Positions 9,101 through 18,395 are shown, counted from the stretch's first letter. The stretch is DNA of 34,978 nucleotides from Streptococcus parasanguinis (GCF_001073155.1 NZ_JVEE01000015.1:1-34978); one strand, 5' to 3'. The notes: a model not told the origin generated them from the sequence alone. Program-made: numbers and translations.

Positions 9101-12100
9101 AGCTTTATCTTGACCACTAACTTGAACAGTTGCACCTTCAAAGGTTGGTGTACCGGTTTGAGTCGCGCCTTGAATATCTTTAGATGTAGCTGGATTAGCT
9201 GTTGGAACAGCTGCTACAACTGTTGGTGTGTAACTTGCGTCTGAAGTGATGGTTGAAGCCTTACCGTCTGCATTGGTAATTGTTGCAGTTGCTTGGACTT
9301 TCACGCCAGTTGCAGTTCCGACAAAGTCTTTTTCAGGTGTGAAGGTTACTGCTCCTGTAGTTGGATCGATTGTGTAAGTTCCTTCACCTGCTACTGTTAC
9401 AGTTGTTTCATCGGTTGGTTGACCTGTTGCAGGGTCAATCAATTTCTTACTTGTAATTTGAGCAGTTTCATCATCACTCAATGCAAATGTAGGAGTTTCT
9501 GTTTGAGGAACATTTTGAATATCCTCAGAAACTTTATTTGTTGGAGTAAGAGTAACTGGATTTACAGTTGGTGTGTAAGTCGCAGATGCTTTGGTTCCGT
9601 TCTTGTCTTCACGAACAACGGTTACGGCTGGTGCAGTACCAGTAAAGCTTGGGTCTGGAACAAATGTAACAGTACCGTCTGCTGCTACTGTATAAGTACC
9701 AACGCCATCAACTGTCTTAGTTGTTGATCCATCGTCAAATGTTGCAGCAACATCATCATTCATTGGTACACGGCTGTCGCCTTCAGTGAATACAGGCTTA
9801 CCAGTTTGTGTAGCACCTTGAACACCTGTTGTTTCAGCTGGAGTTGCTGTTGGGGTTACTGGTGTAACTGTTGGTGTGTAAGTTGCTGAAGCCTTAGTTC
9901 CGTTCATGTCTTCACGAACAACAGTTACAGCTGGTGCTGTACCGATGAATGTTTTTTCAGGAACAAAGGTTACGGTACCATCTGCAGCTACAGTGTAAGT
10001 ACCTACACCATCTACAGTCTTCGTAGTTGAACCATCATCGAAGGTTGCTGGAACATTTTCATTGATGGCAACTGTCTTCTCAACACCATTAACAGTCACT
10101 GTTCCACCCTTGAATTCAGGTTTACCAGTTTGTGTAGCACCTTGGATATCTTCTGTTTCAGCTGGTGTTGCTGTCGGTGTGACAGGAACGATTTCAGGTG
10201 TGTAAGTTGTATCCACCTTGATGCCGTTAGAACTTTCCGCTTGAACCTTGGCTGGTGTCACTGCACCAGTGTAAGATTTATCAGTCGGTGTGAAGGTCAC
10301 TTGACCAGTTGCTGGATCAATTGAGTAGGTACCGATTTCAGTAGTACCATCGGCAGCATAAGCTGGAGTAGTTGCTACTTCGTTGCCATCTTTATCCAAA
10401 AGTTTATAGCTATTTTCTTTAATGGTGATCTCTTTATCTTCACCATTTACTTGAACAGTTTTTCCTGCAAAGGTTGGTGTACCGGTTTGAATCGCACCTT
10501 GGATATCTTTTGAAGTTGCAGGTTTTGCTGTTGGAACAGCTGCTACAACTATTGGTGTATAAGTTGCATCAGATGTGATAGTTGCAGTCTTACCGTCTGC
10601 ATTGGTAATTGTAGCAGTTGCTTGAACTGTCACACCAGTTGCAGTTCCAACGAAGTCTTTTTCAGGTGTGAAGGTCACTGCTCCTGTAGTAGGATCGATT
10701 GTGTAAGTTCCTTCACCTGCTACTGTCACCGTTGTTTCGTCAGTCGGTTGGCCAGTTGCTGGATCTACCAATTTCTTGCTTGTGATTTCAGCAGTCTTAT
10801 CGCTACTCAAATCAAAGGTTGGTGTTTGGGTTTGAGGAACGTTTTGAATGTCCGCAGAAACCTTGTTTGTAGGAGTCACTGTGATTGGAGTAACTGTTGG
10901 TGTGTATTTAGCTGTTGCTGTCTTAAGGTATTCATCACGGACGGTACCGTCTTTATCTTTTCCGACAGGAGCTGTTACGGATACGGTAACACCTTGAGCT
11001 GTACCTGTGAATCCTGGTTCTGGAACAAAGGTTACTTTACCAGTAGCATCATCAATGCTGTATGTTCCTTCGCCTGCTACTGTTACAGAGGTTGCATTGG
11101 TTACTTGACCAGTCGCTGGGTCCACCAATTTAGCAGGATATTCCAAGCTTGGAGTGACAGAGATCTTTTCGCCATTAGCATTAGTTGTAGTTGTGTTAAA
11201 GGTTGGTGTACCGGTTTGAGTAGCACCTTGGACATCTGTCGAAGTCTTATCTACCCCTTCAATATCCGTTGGTGTAACAGTTGGGATATAAAGACCATCC
11301 ATGGTATTTAAAACAGTATCTACATTGGCTTCATCAGCTGGGAATTTTGTTGACCAACCTGTATCGTAGCCATTGCTGTCTGTACGACGGATAGAGATAC
11401 CGTCAGCTGTTCCAAGGAAGTGATCTTCAGGAATGAACTCAACATCCACAGAAGTTCCGTTTGGAGTGATCTTGTACTTCCCTTGACCAGCTACAGCATA
11501 GTAGCCATCTGCGCCAGGTGTAACGACTTGCCCTGTACGGTTATCTATCATTTGTGGAGCTACTGTTTCATCAATTTTTGCTGGCTCAGTTAGGCTATAG
11601 CCTTGCAAACCACGAGCGGTAAAGGCTACAGTTGCAGTTTGCTTCGCACCTTGAAGGCCAGTTGTTTCTTTAAATTCCCCTTTTGGTGGGTGGGTGATTT
11701 GAGTCTTGAAGTCCTCAACTTCCCCTGAGAAGGCCATACCGGTTGGGCTTTCAATTTCTTTAGCATTCTTAGCGATACGGATCCGAACACCCAATTCATT
11801 GACACTAGGATCAATATAGGTTTTACTCTTTGTAAATCTTAACGTAGCCGTTCCATCTTGGGTAATGGTTGTTAAATCAGACCGTTCATCTTCATCGAAG
11901 GTTCCATTTTGATTAAAGTCAACCCAACCATAAATATTGGCTTGAGGCGCCCCGTCTGTATGAGCTTCAACAGTAATCGTATAATTCCCTGGTTTTGTAC
12001 GATCCATCTTGATCAACTCATTGGTTTTTCCTTTGAGGTCATTCGGAAGCAATTGGTCGATTCCTTCATCAGCTGTCGTCGCTTTATCATCACCGGTCCA

Positions 12101-13819
12101 ATCAAGAGCATTATTTTCATCCATATCAGGACTCAAGTGACCAAGATAAGGTTGGTTCACTTTCTTACCAGTAATTCCATCTACAGTTGCAATTGAATGA
12201 ACTGCCTTGCCGTATGATTCAGGAGCATCTCCTTCATCAAGTGGGAAGAAACCAAGCATGGCTGATTGTTTACCTGAAGATGCAATATACAAGCCAACTT
12301 CGGACGCTCCACGTGTCATAACAAGGGGAACAGCAGCAATACTTGAAATATTTGGTCCAAAGACCCCAGTTCCGAGACCTGCAGTTGTTAAATCAGCACT
12401 TCCAAAGTACTTCCAAGCAACCGCTTTTTTATCTGGCCCCACTTGATCTGAGCGTTGAAGTAGGTCAAGGTTCGTCCTATAGTAATTCATGCCATCTATT
12501 TTAGTGGCAGGGTTTGGACCAAATAAATTGTCTGTATCTTGTGGAATATAAGTTTTAGTAGATTTATTTCCATTTTTATACCACTCACCAATGTGTTGCC
12601 AACCTGAACCGTTTGTGGTGAATAGTACCATTTCACCAGGGTTAGCGGACTCACCATCCGCCATGACAATGGCAGGTTTGACCACTTTTCCACGGAAGGT
12701 CGCAGAAACTTCAAACTGAACACCGATATTCCCACCTTCAAGTTCTGAACTGATAGTAGTTTTCTTAGTTGTACCAGTGTCAATACCTTCTTTTTTAATT
12801 TCAGTCCAACGGTTTTGAGCTTCGGCAATAACTTTAGCTTCTTCACCAGCAGTAAAAGCTTCTCTCGTAGCAGGTGTATTAGTCGCTTTCCCATAACCAT
12901 TTCTTGCATTTGGATCATAGGTCGCTTTTTCAGCAGCCGTCGCTCCTCGGTCTTCTAAACGCTTTTTGTAGATTTCAGTTGCTTGGAAGGGTTTCAAAGA
13001 TTTTACTTTGATGGTAACCACATAACCCGGCATAATTTCCTTAGTATAGGTAGCCCCAACTTGGAGAGCAAGGTCACCTTTTGATGTTGTTGTAGTTCCT
13101 GTCCAGTTAGCTACATCGCCAAAGTCCAACCAAGAGATTTGACTCGCCAAATCAGCTGCTTTTACATCTGTTGTAAATCCTGGTTTTTCTACCTTTGGAG
13201 TTGAAGTTGCATCGACAACATCATCCCCAATCAAGTTTGGATCATTTGCGTCACCGACAGCACGACGACTACGTTTTTTACCAGAAGTTTGGGCTGTCTC
13301 TTCTGTTGCTACTGCATTGTTAGTTGTTACACCTTGTCCAGATGAAAGAGTTGTTGCTTCTTTTTTATCTGCAGTTGTTGAAGCTGCTTCTGGCGCCTTA
13401 TTTTCTGGCGTAGCTGCTTCTAGGCTTGGTGCAGTTGATGTTGCTGGTGCAGTTGAGGCAGCGGATGCTGCTGTGCTTGTGCTACTTGCTTCACTAGTTG
13501 AAGCAGGTGCTGTTGATGTTGCTGCAGCAGTTGAAGTCTCTGGTGCAGTGACTGCTGCGTTTGCATCATAAGTTGTAGCTGCTGTACTAGTTGTTGCAGC
13601 GGTTGATGCTGCTGAAGTAGCTGTTGAAGTTGCGGGCGCTTCTGACGCTGTTGCAACTGCTGCTACACTTTCACTTGTCGTATCTGTCTTTTCTTCTGCG
13701 GCTGCACTTGCGGCTGTCCCAACCATGACAAGTGTTCCCAATAGTACAGAGCAAACACCCACATTCAATTTACGAATTGAGAATCTGCTAATACGATCAT
13801 TAAATAAGTCTTTCCCCAT
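6122..13819 (-). CDS. CshA-like fibrillar LPXTG surface adhesin, 2565 residues
   Basis: Giant cell-wall-anchored protein resembling the CshA/CshB fibril adhesins of oral streptococci, which bind fibronectin and other microbes. In order: a YSIRK-type signal peptide (FSIRKLNVGVCSVLLGTL, residues 13-30); a Ser/Thr/Ala-rich stretch to about 180; KKRSRRAVGD; a non-repetitive region (about 205-720) that would carry the ligand-binding domains; about 15 CshA-type repeats of roughly 100 residues (about 720-2376), each with a QGxxQTGxPxF start, GTYTVxxDGTVTFVPE core and YTP end; two MucBP-like units (about 2378-2478) with YVDENGDPIPG; a Pro-rich wall-spanning part; LPNTG at 2531-2535; a hydrophobic segment and KRKKED. 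The start follows a GGAGG site by 8 bases. Repeats 3-6 and 7-10 are a duplicated block. It lies between thyA and folA with its own promoter and terminator. Confidence 0.93.
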   Translation of the reverse strand: MGKDLFNDRISRFSIRKLNVGVCSVLLGTLVMVGTAASAAAEEKTDTTSESVAAVATASEAPATSTATSAASTAATTSTAATTYDANAAVTAPETSTAAATSTAPASTSEASSTSTAASAASTAPATSTAPSLEAATPENKAPEAASTTADKKEATTLSSGQGVTTNNAVATEETAQTSGKKRSRRAVGDANDPNLIGDDVVDATSTPKVEKPGFTTDVKAADLASQISWLDFGDVANWTGTTTTSKGDLALQVGATYTKEIMPGYVVTIKVKSLKPFQATEIYKKRLEDRGATAAEKATYDPNARNGYGKATNTPATREAFTAGEEAKVIAEAQNRWTEIKKEGIDTGTTKKTTISSELEGGNIGVQFEVSATFRGKVVKPAIVMADGESANPGEMVLFTTNGSGWQHIGEWYKNGNKSTKTYIPQDTDNLFGPNPATKIDGMNYYRTNLDLLQRSDQVGPDKKAVAWKYFGSADLTTAGLGTGVFGPNISSIAAVPLVMTRGASEVGLYIASSGKQSAMLGFFPLDEGDAPESYGKAVHSIATVDGITGKKVNQPYLGHLSPDMDENNALDWTGDDKATTADEGIDQLLPNDLKGKTNELIKMDRTKPGNYTITVEAHTDGAPQANIYGWVDFNQNGTFDEDERSDLTTITQDGTATLRFTKSKTYIDPSVNELGVRIRIAKNAKEIESPTGMAFSGEVEDFKTQITHPPKGEFKETTGLQGAKQTATVAFTARGLQGYSLTEPAKIDETVAPQMIDNRTGQVVTPGADGYYAVAGQGKYKITPNGTSVDVEFIPEDHFLGTADGISIRRTDSNGYDTGWSTKFPADEANVDTVLNTMDGLYIPTVTPTDIEGVDKTSTDVQGATQTGTPTFNTTTTNANGEKISVTPSLEYPAKLVDPATGQVTNATSVTVAGEGTYSIDDATGKVTFVPEPGFTGTAQGVTVSVTAPVGKDKDGTVRDEYLKTATAKYTPTVTPITVTPTNKVSADIQNVPQTQTPTFDLSSDKTAEITSKKLVDPATGQPTDETTVTVAGEGTYTIDPTTGAVTFTPEKDFVGTATGVTVQATATITNADGKTATITSDATYTPIVVAAVPTAKPATSKDIQGAIQTGTPTFAGKTVQVNGEDKEITIKENSYKLLDKDGNEVATTPAYAADGTTEIGTYSIDPATGQVTFTPTDKSYTGAVTPAKVQAESSNGIKVDTTYTPEIVPVTPTATPAETEDIQGATQTGKPEFKGGTVTVNGVEKTVAINENVPATFDDGSTTKTVDGVGTYTVAADGTVTFVPEKTFIGTAPAVTVVREDMNGTKASATYTPTVTPVTPTATPAETTGVQGATQTGKPVFTEGDSRVPMNDDVAATFDDGSTTKTVDGVGTYTVAADGTVTFVPDPSFTGTAPAVTVVREDKNGTKASATYTPTVNPVTLTPTNKVSEDIQNVPQTETPTFALSDDETAQITSKKLIDPATGQPTDETTVTVAGEGTYTIDPTTGAVTFTPEKDFVGTATGVKVQATATITNADGKASTITSDASYTPTVVAAVPTANPATSKDIQGATQTGTPTFEGATVQVSGQDKAITIKDNSYTLLDNDGNEVTSTPAYAADGTTEIGTYSIDPATGQVTFTPTDKSYTGAVTPVKVQAESSNGIKVDTTYTPEIVPVTPTATPAETTDIQGATQTGKPEFKGGTVTVDGVEKTVEINEDVPATFDDGSTTKTVDGVGTYTVAADGTVTFVPEKSFTGKAPAVTVVREDMNGTKASATYTPTVTPVTPTATPAETTDIQGATQTGKPVFTEGDSRVPMNDDVPATFDDGSTTKTVDGVGTYTVAADGTVTFVPEKSFVGTAPAVTVVREDMNGTKASATYTPTVTPVTPTSEDTTSTDKQGQTQTGTPTFTPGNENVPMDDDTPATFEDGSTTKTIPGEGTYTVAPDGTVTFVPEKSFTGTGTGVTVKRVDKNGTPVTAKYTPTVTPVTPTATPAESEAPQGVVQTGTVTFTEGDPVAPIDKDTITLLDENGQPAASVEAKSPSGDVIGTFTVDKETGVVTFTPTDKSYSGEVVPVKVQAKDANGTAVETTYTPKITPVVPTAEPATSTDIQGKTQTGKPIFTPGNPDVPMDDDTPATFEDGSTTKTIPGEGTYTVAPDGTVTFVPEKSFTGTGTGVTVKRVDKNGTPVTATYTPTVTPVTPTAEPATSTDIQGKTQTGKPTFTPGNPDVPMDDDTPATFEDGSTTKVIPGEGTYTVAPDGTVTFVPEKSFTGTGTGVTVKRVDKNGTPVTAKYTPTVTPVIPTAEPATTIGPKGKEQSGKPAFKEGDSRVPMNDDVPATFDDGSTTKTIPGVGTYTVVADGTVTFTPEPEFTGTAPAVTVVREDVNGTKASATYTPTVLPITKFVDKEGKEIPGYLTVDGEEPKAEIPGYRFVETKKLPNGDTEHVYEKVTTSYVDENGDPIPGNPTEDGEQPKKDIPGYDFVKTVVDKDGNTQHIYKKTVTPTPMPDPTPTPEPQPQPTPQPKPEEPTIPVVPETKEEVKYIDPQNPTAQLPNTGTKESSTAGLAIFSALAGLSLFGFAKRKKED
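8236..10893 (-). repeat. Two tandem 1,329-bp blocks of four repeats inside the adhesin
   Basis: Matching anchors lie exactly 1,329 bases apart: GAGGAA at 9505 and 10834, AAGTCTTT at 9324 and 10653, and ATTGAGTA at 8991 and 10320. The two blocks have about the same order of four distinct repeat types (IQNVPQT, then a type with YAADGTTEIGTYSID, then TVTVxGVEKTV, then EGDSRVPMNDD). 1,329 is 443 codons, so the frame is kept. Ends are approximate. A separate near-identical pair of single repeats with a 303-bp period lies near 7200-7800. Confidence 0.85.
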
Positions 13820-13892
13820 CTAATGGACCTCCATATTTATCTATAAATTAACATTCTTTTTAAAATTGTTTAGTTTTTTCCAAACCTTATTT

Positions 13893-13920
13893 ATTTTAAC
13901 AAAACCCGAACGATTCTCAA
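13893..13920 (-). promoter_or_regulatory. Promoter of the adhesin gene
   Basis: -35 TTGAGA (13915-13920) and -10 TAAAAT (13893-13898) are 16 bases apart, giving a 5' UTR of about 65-70 nt. The region further upstream to the thyA stop (13921-14022) is AT-rich and shows no other clear signal. Confidence 0.65.
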
Positions 13921-14022
13921 AACATTTTGTCTCAAAAATGAGTAAAAATTTTTAGCTAAAATTGTTTTAATTCTGAAAGGATTTCACCCATAGATCAGGG
14001 CATCAAAAAACTTGATTTATTA

Positions 14023-14862
14023 CTAAATGGCAAGATCGAACTTCAACTGTGGCTTCACTGGATCGTAATCGACCAGTTCAAAATCTTCTGGTTTGATGTC
14101 AAAGAAATTGGTTCCATCTGGTACATTCAAAACCAAGTGCGGTTGGCAATCAGAGGGCTCGCGACGGAGCAATTCCTCTGCTTGTTCAAATTGGTTGTCA
14201 TAGATGTGAAGGTTATTAATGAAGTAAAAGAACTTCCCAACCTTCCAGCCAAAGTGCTTAGCAATCATCATCTGTAGGGCTACATACTGCATAGCATTAA
14301 TATGGTGAGCCACCAACATATCATTCGAACGCTGGGTCAAGGTTGCATCTAGATAAATCTCCCCATCCACGCGCCGCACGTCAAACATGGTCTGAAAAGC
14401 ACAGGGCAAGAGTCCGTCTGTCTCCTCAAAGGCATCATAATCCCAGAGCGAGATGATATTGCGGCGATTCCAAGGATTGGCTTCTAATTGTTTGAGGATC
14501 TTATTCGTAATGTCATGCTTTTTGACAACAGCTCCATAGCGCTGACCAATCGTCCGGCTATCTCCCACTTCCCAGTCATTCCAATAATGGACATTGTACT
14601 TGTCTTCTAAAAGATCCAATCTATTCGACTGATCCTGGTAGATCCAGAGCATCTCTTTGATGGCTGATTTAATCGCGATGGGACGAAGGGTCGTGATAGG
14701 GAACTCACCTTTTGCAAGGTCGAATTCCATAAAGGCTCCTGTGATGTACTTGGAGTTGGCCGTTCTACCATCCTTGTACTTGGGACGGGCTTGCTCTGAC
14801 CAAACCCCTTCTTCCATGATTTTTCGAATGTTTTCTTTAAAAATTGTATCTGCTTTTGTCAT
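14023..14862 (-). CDS. thyA: Thymidylate synthase
   Basis: A 279-residue enzyme that converts dUMP and methylene-tetrahydrofolate to dTMP and dihydrofolate. Visible motifs are the catalytic loop [14 protein letters not shown] with Cys154, the phosphate-binding [26 protein letters not shown], and [10 protein letters not shown] near the C-terminus. Full length. The ribosome-binding site AAGGAGAG is close to the ATG. It has its own extended -10. Its metabolic partner folA lies 8 kb away, beyond the adhesin. Confidence 0.97.
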   Translation of the reverse strand: MTKADTIFKENIRKIMEEGVWSEQARPKYKDGRTANSKYITGAFMEFDLAKGEFPITTLRPIAIKSAIKEMLWIYQDQSNRLDLLEDKYNVHYWNDWEVGDSRTIGQRYGAVVKKHDITNKILKQLEANPWNRRNIISLWDYDAFEETDGLLPCAFQTMFDVRRVDGEIYLDATLTQRSNDMLVAHHINAMQYVALQMMIAKHFGWKVGKFFYFINNLHIYDNQFEQAEELLRREPSDCQPHLVLNVPDGTNFFDIKPEDFELVDYDPVKPQLKFDLAI

Positions 14863-14891
14863 ATACTCTCCTTGAATCCAGTTTTGTCTTC

Positions 14892-14900
14892 ATTATATCA
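14892..14900 (-). promoter_or_regulatory. Candidate promoter of thyA
   Basis: An extended -10 TGATATAAT (core 14892-14897) is 29 bases before the start codon. The -35 region would overlap the T run of the glucokinase terminator and is not conserved. Confidence 0.5.
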
Positions 14901-14910
14901 CAGGAGACAG

Positions 14911-14944
14911 AAAAAAAGGAGATCCCAGCACGAGCCAGATCTCC
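14911..14944 (-). terminator. Terminator of the glucokinase gene
   Basis: GGAGATC (14918-14924) pairs with GATCTCC (14938-14944). On the minus strand the hairpin is followed by TTTTTTT (A tract 14911-14917). It begins 8 bases past the glk stop. Confidence 0.85.
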
Positions 14945-14952
14945 ATTTCATC

Positions 14953-15912
14953 TTATTGTAATACAAGGGATGCAGCACCGATGACACCGGCATCATTTCC
15001 CAAAGTTGCAAGTGCCAATTGAGTAGATTCACGCACTTGTGGGAATGAGTTTTCTTCAAAGACCTTGCGCACACCATCCAAGAGGAAGTCTCCAGCAGCG
15101 GAAACCCCACCACCGATAACGATCTTAGATGGGTTCAAGGTTGAACCGATGTTGGCAGCAGCAAGTCCAAGGTAACGTGAGAAGTTCTTGTAGACGATCA
15201 AAGCAAGAGCATCGCCTTCTTTTGCCAGGTCAAAGACCGTTTTAGCTGTTACTTCTTCACCGTTGTCGATCAAGACTTTCAATTGAGAGTCCCCTTCGTA
15301 CTCATCAGCATAACGACGAGTCAAGTTGACGATACCAGTTGCTGAGGCAACCGTTTCAAGACAGCCTTTTTTACCACAGGTACATTGGATTGGATCATCA
15401 AAGTCAACAGTGATGTGACCAAGCTCACCAGCAGCTCCACGTACACCGTGCAAGAGACGACCTTCAGCGACGATCCCACCGCCGACACCTGTACCAAGGG
15501 TCATGAAGACAACATCTGGTTGGTTTTCACCAGCCCCTTTCCAACGTTCACCCAAAGCAGCAACGTTGGCATCATTATCGATAAAGAATGGAATATGAAG
15601 GGCAGTTTCGATCTTTTCTTTGACTGGTTGAAGGATCTTCCAGTTCAAGTTGTAGGCACCGATAACTGTACCTTTTTCACGGTCAACGACACCAGGTGAA
15701 CCCATTCCAATTCCTTGGAACTCAGAAGCATCAAGTTCAAGCATTTTCAAACGATGCGCGATGGATTCGATCATATCATCTACGATATGGCTACCTTCAT
15801 CCAAGATATTTGTTTTAATAGACCATTTTTCTTGAACTTCCCCATCCAAAGTAAGGATGGCAAACTTAATTGAAGTTCCCCCAAGGTCAATCCCAATAAT
15901 TTTTTTAGACAT
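14953..15912 (-). CDS. glk: ROK-family glucokinase
   Basis: A 319-residue cytoplasmic kinase that phosphorylates free glucose, for example from maltose or sucrose breakdown, to glucose 6-phosphate. Signatures are the ATP-binding IIGIDLGGTSIKF at the N-terminus, IDNDANVAALGE with the catalytic Asp, LGTGVGGGIV, GELGHITV with the ROK histidine, and the zinc motif CTCGKKGCLE. Full family length. Monocistronic between the DUF308 operon and thyA. The promoter region holds a cre-like palindrome, so CcpA repression is likely. Confidence 0.95.
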   Translation of the reverse strand: MSKKIIGIDLGGTSIKFAILTLDGEVQEKWSIKTNILDEGSHIVDDMIESIAHRLKMLELDASEFQGIGMGSPGVVDREKGTVIGAYNLNWKILQPVKEKIETALHIPFFIDNDANVAALGERWKGAGENQPDVVFMTLGTGVGGGIVAEGRLLHGVRGAAGELGHITVDFDDPIQCTCGKKGCLETVASATGIVNLTRRYADEYEGDSQLKVLIDNGEEVTAKTVFDLAKEGDALALIVYKNFSRYLGLAAANIGSTLNPSKIVIGGGVSAAGDFLLDGVRKVFEENSFPQVRESTQLALATLGNDAGVIGAASLVLQ

Positions 15913-15931
15913 CTGTAACTCCTTTCAAACT

Positions 15932-15945
15932 TGTAAACACTTACA
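15932..15945 (-). promoter_or_regulatory. cre-like CcpA site at the glk start site
   Basis: The plus strand reads TGTAAACACTTACA, one mismatch from the cre consensus TGWAANCGNTNWCA. It lies between the -10 and the ribosome-binding site, covering the likely transcription start, a position typical of repression. Confidence 0.55.
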
Positions 15946-15950
15946 GATCT

Positions 15951-15979
15951 ATTATATCAGACTTTTTATCAAACGCAAA
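15951..15979 (-). promoter_or_regulatory. Promoter of glk
   Basis: An extended -10 TGATATAAT (core 15951-15956) with a poor -35 (TTTGCG, 15974-15979) at 17 bases. Confidence 0.6.
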
Positions 15980-15998
15980 GGTTTGCACGTAACTTTTC

Positions 15999-16517
15999 TT
16001 AACTTTTTAACAAGAGACTAAAGGATTGAAATCCTAGAATGAGGAAAATCAAGCCAATAATATTTAACAGAAAGACACTTATCGAGAGTGGACTAACGAT
16101 TAAGAATAAGCCGATGAAGAGCTGTAGCAAGGCAAAGAAAATATAACGCTTGGACAGTTCCTCAACATTCCTCGAGTAGAAATTGGCTTTTCGGAAGTTT
16201 AAAATCGAACGATAGATCAGCCAAATTCCTAAGGTAACTGGAAAGACAATCGGCAAGGTCTTGTAGCCATAGAGCAGTAAATAGACCGCAAAAACCAAGG
16301 CGACCATACTGTGAAAGAGCTGTTGCTGCTGGATGATACCAGCTTGACGCAATCGGTAATAGCGTGAAAAACGCGAAAGGGAGATTAAAAAGAAACCACA
16401 GGAAATCAACCAGCTAAAAGAGCCGATGTGCTCAATTGGATTGATAAACAAGACAATACCGATAATGGTAAAAATAGTAGCTGAAATCCCAAGGGATATC
16501 CGGTTTAATTGATTCAT
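15999..16517 (-). CDS. DUF308/HdeD-like membrane protein
   Basis: A 172-residue protein with about six hydrophobic helices in short pairs, such as ISLGISATIFTIIGIVLFI, LFIGLFLIVSP and FLLNIIGLIFLILGF. This pattern, with the 'LF..G..LI..P' repeats, is that of the DUF308/HdeD family, whose function in Gram-positive bacteria is unknown. It starts 9 bases after the ABC-F gene and is the last gene of the operon. Only a weak hairpin (GCAAA/TTTGC near 15976-15987) follows, overlapping the glk promoter. Confidence 0.7.
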   Translation of the reverse strand: MNQLNRISLGISATIFTIIGIVLFINPIEHIGSFSWLISCGFFLISLSRFSRYYRLRQAGIIQQQQLFHSMVALVFAVYLLLYGYKTLPIVFPVTLGIWLIYRSILNFRKANFYSRNVEELSKRYIFFALLQLFIGLFLIVSPLSISVFLLNIIGLIFLILGFQSFSLLLKS

Positions 16518-16526
16518 AGGGCCTCC

Positions 16527-18395
16527 TTATTCATCTAATTCACTCAGGTATTCATAGCGATCGTACTTCTCAAGCAATCGCTCATTTTCCTGCTCCAATT
16601 CCTTTTGAAGGGCTGACAATTTGCCAAAGTCAGAGCCGTTTTCATTCATCTCCACTTCAATCTCTGCAATCCGATTTTCAATGGCTTCGATATCTGCTTC
16701 AATGCTCGCCCACTCCTGCTTCTCCTTGTAGCTCATGCGCTTCTTCTCTTCTTTTGGCTTAACAGGTTTTTCTTTTTCAACCTTCTGACTAGCCGTTACC
16801 TGGGCTGCTTCAAAGGCTTTTTCATCTAAATAATCCGTATAATTGCCAAAGAACTCCCGAATGCTCCCATTTTCGAAAGCCAGGATCTTGCTTGCCACCT
16901 TGTCCAAGAAATAGCGGTCGTGGCTAACGGTAATAACGGGACCTCCAAAGTTTTGAAGGAAGTTTTCCAAAACTGTCAAGGTGGCGATATCCAAGTCATT
17001 GGTCGGCTCATCGAGGAGAAGCACATTGGGTTTTTCAATCAAGAGTTTTAAGAGAAAGAGCCGCTTCTTCTCCCCACCGGAGAGTTTTTCAATCAGGGTT
17101 CCGTGCATGAAACGTGGGAAGAGAAATTGCTCTAAGAGATCTGCAATTGATGTCGTTCCAACGGTCGTCTTTACTTCCTCAGCAACTTCCTGGAGGAAAT
17201 TAATCACGCGCTTGCTCTCATCCAGCCCATCAATCTGTTGAGAGAAATAAGCCACCCGCACAGTTTCCCCGATAATGACTTGCCCAGACTGAGGCTGTAG
17301 TCGCTCAGCGATCAGATTGAGCAGGGTGGACTTGCCGACGCCATTATCCCCAACGATCCCGATGCGGTCCTTGTTTTGCACCAAGAGGTTAAAGTCCTGT
17401 AAAATCGGCTTGTTTTCAAAAGCAAAACTCACATCTTTAAACTCGATGACTTTCTTTCCGATTCGGCTGGTCTCAAAGTTCATCTCCAAATCCGTCTGGT
17501 TGCTTTGACCAGACAAGTCTTGCTTGAGATCATGGAATCGATTGATCCGCGCCTGTTGCTTGGTCGCACGCGCCTGAGGTTGACGCCGCATCCAGGTCAA
17601 CTCCTGCTTATAGAGTTGCTGCTTCTTATGAAGAAGGGCCGCATCACGCTCATCCTGCTCAGCCTTTAAGCGGACATAATCCTGATAGTTGCCCTGATAC
17701 TCGATCAAGCTAGCTCGATCCAACTCAAAAATCCGTGTCGAGATATTATCCAAGAAATAGCGATCGTGGGTAATGAAGAGCACGGTTTTCTTAGAGTTCT
17801 TCAAGAAATTGGTCAACCATTCGATTGTATCAATGTCTAGGTGGTTGGTCGGCTCATCTAGTAAGAGCAGATCGTGGTGAGATAGCAAAACCTGTGCCAA
17901 TTGCACCCGACGACGCAAGCCCCCAGATAGATCCCCAACTTTGGCATTCAAGTCTTCAATCCCAAGTTTTGAAAGGACTGTCTTGACCTGACTCTCGATC
18001 TCCCAAGCATTGAGCGAATCCATCTCCGCCATGACCTTTTCAAGACGTGCTTGGTTCTCTTCTCGGTAATCCGCCATCAAGAATTCATAATCTCGAATCA
18101 GTTGCATTTCACGTAAATCGCTAGATAGCACCGTATCCAGAACCGTCTTTTGATCATCAAAGTCTGGTTCCTGCGTCAAATAGCCAATTGTATAATCACT
18201 CTTGGCAGAAAAAGGACTCACATCTCCATCAAAGCCAGAGCGACCCGACAACACATCTAACAGCGTAGTTTTTCCAGTCCCATTGACCCCGATCAATCCG
18301 ATCCGATCCAAGTCGTGAATGATAAAGGAGATCTCACGAAAGACGGTCTTATCTCCGACAGATTTGGTTAATTTATCGACAATAAAATCGCTCAT
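16527..18395 (-). CDS. ABC-F family ATPase (Uup-like), no membrane domain
   Basis: A 622-residue protein with two ABC ATPase domains on one chain, no transmembrane segments and a charged C-terminal coiled coil, the Uup-type layout of ribosome-associated ABC-F proteins. Domain 1: Walker A GVNGTGKT (36-43), signature [12 protein letters not shown], Walker [14 protein letters not shown] linker rich in Lys, Arg and Gln ([13 protein letters not shown]) follows. Domain 2: [30 protein letters not shown]. The C-terminal roughly 85 residues ([17 protein letters not shown] onward) form the coiled coil. Family members act on ribosomes or nucleic acid intermediates. It overlaps cca by 4 bases. It is probably the housekeeping type rather than an antibiotic-resistance ABC-F. 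Confidence 0.92.
   Translation of the reverse strand: MSDFIVDKLTKSVGDKTVFREISFIIHDLDRIGLIGVNGTGKTTLLDVLSGRSGFDGDVSPFSAKSDYTIGYLTQEPDFDDQKTVLDTVLSSDLREMQLIRDYEFLMADYREENQARLEKVMAEMDSLNAWEIESQVKTVLSKLGIEDLNAKVGDLSGGLRRRVQLAQVLLSHHDLLLLDEPTNHLDIDTIEWLTNFLKNSKKTVLFITHDRYFLDNISTRIFELDRASLIEYQGNYQDYVRLKAEQDERDAALLHKKQQLYKQELTWMRRQPQARATKQQARINRFHDLKQDLSGQSNQTDLEMNFETSRIGKKVIEFKDVSFAFENKPILQDFNLLVQNKDRIGIVGDNGVGKSTLLNLIAERLQPQSGQVIIGETVRVAYFSQQIDGLDESKRVINFLQEVAEEVKTTVGTTSIADLLEQFLFPRFMHGTLIEKLSGGEKKRLFLLKLLIEKPNVLLLDEPTNDLDIATLTVLENFLQNFGGPVITVSHDRYFLDKVASKILAFENGSIREFFGNYTDYLDEKAFEAAQVTASQKVEKEKPVKPKEEKKRMSYKEKQEWASIEADIEAIENRIAEIEVEMNENGSDFGKLSALQKELEQENERLLEKYDRYEYLSELDE

Noticed and set aside
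9293..11311. Long plus-strand frames opposite the adhesin (144 and 229 residues)
   Set aside because: They are antisense to the repeats, rich in Cys, Trp and Ser, and repeat with the same period as the adhesin. They come from its codon pattern and are not genes.
6900..11650. Regular repeats that could suggest a CRISPR array
   Set aside because: The units are about 300 bp, in frame and coding for adhesin repeats; there are no short repeats with unique spacers.
16527..18395. ABC-F gene as an antibiotic-resistance determinant
   Set aside because: The Uup-like C-terminal coiled coil and placement in a housekeeping operon with cca and dapB argue for the core ribosome-associated type.
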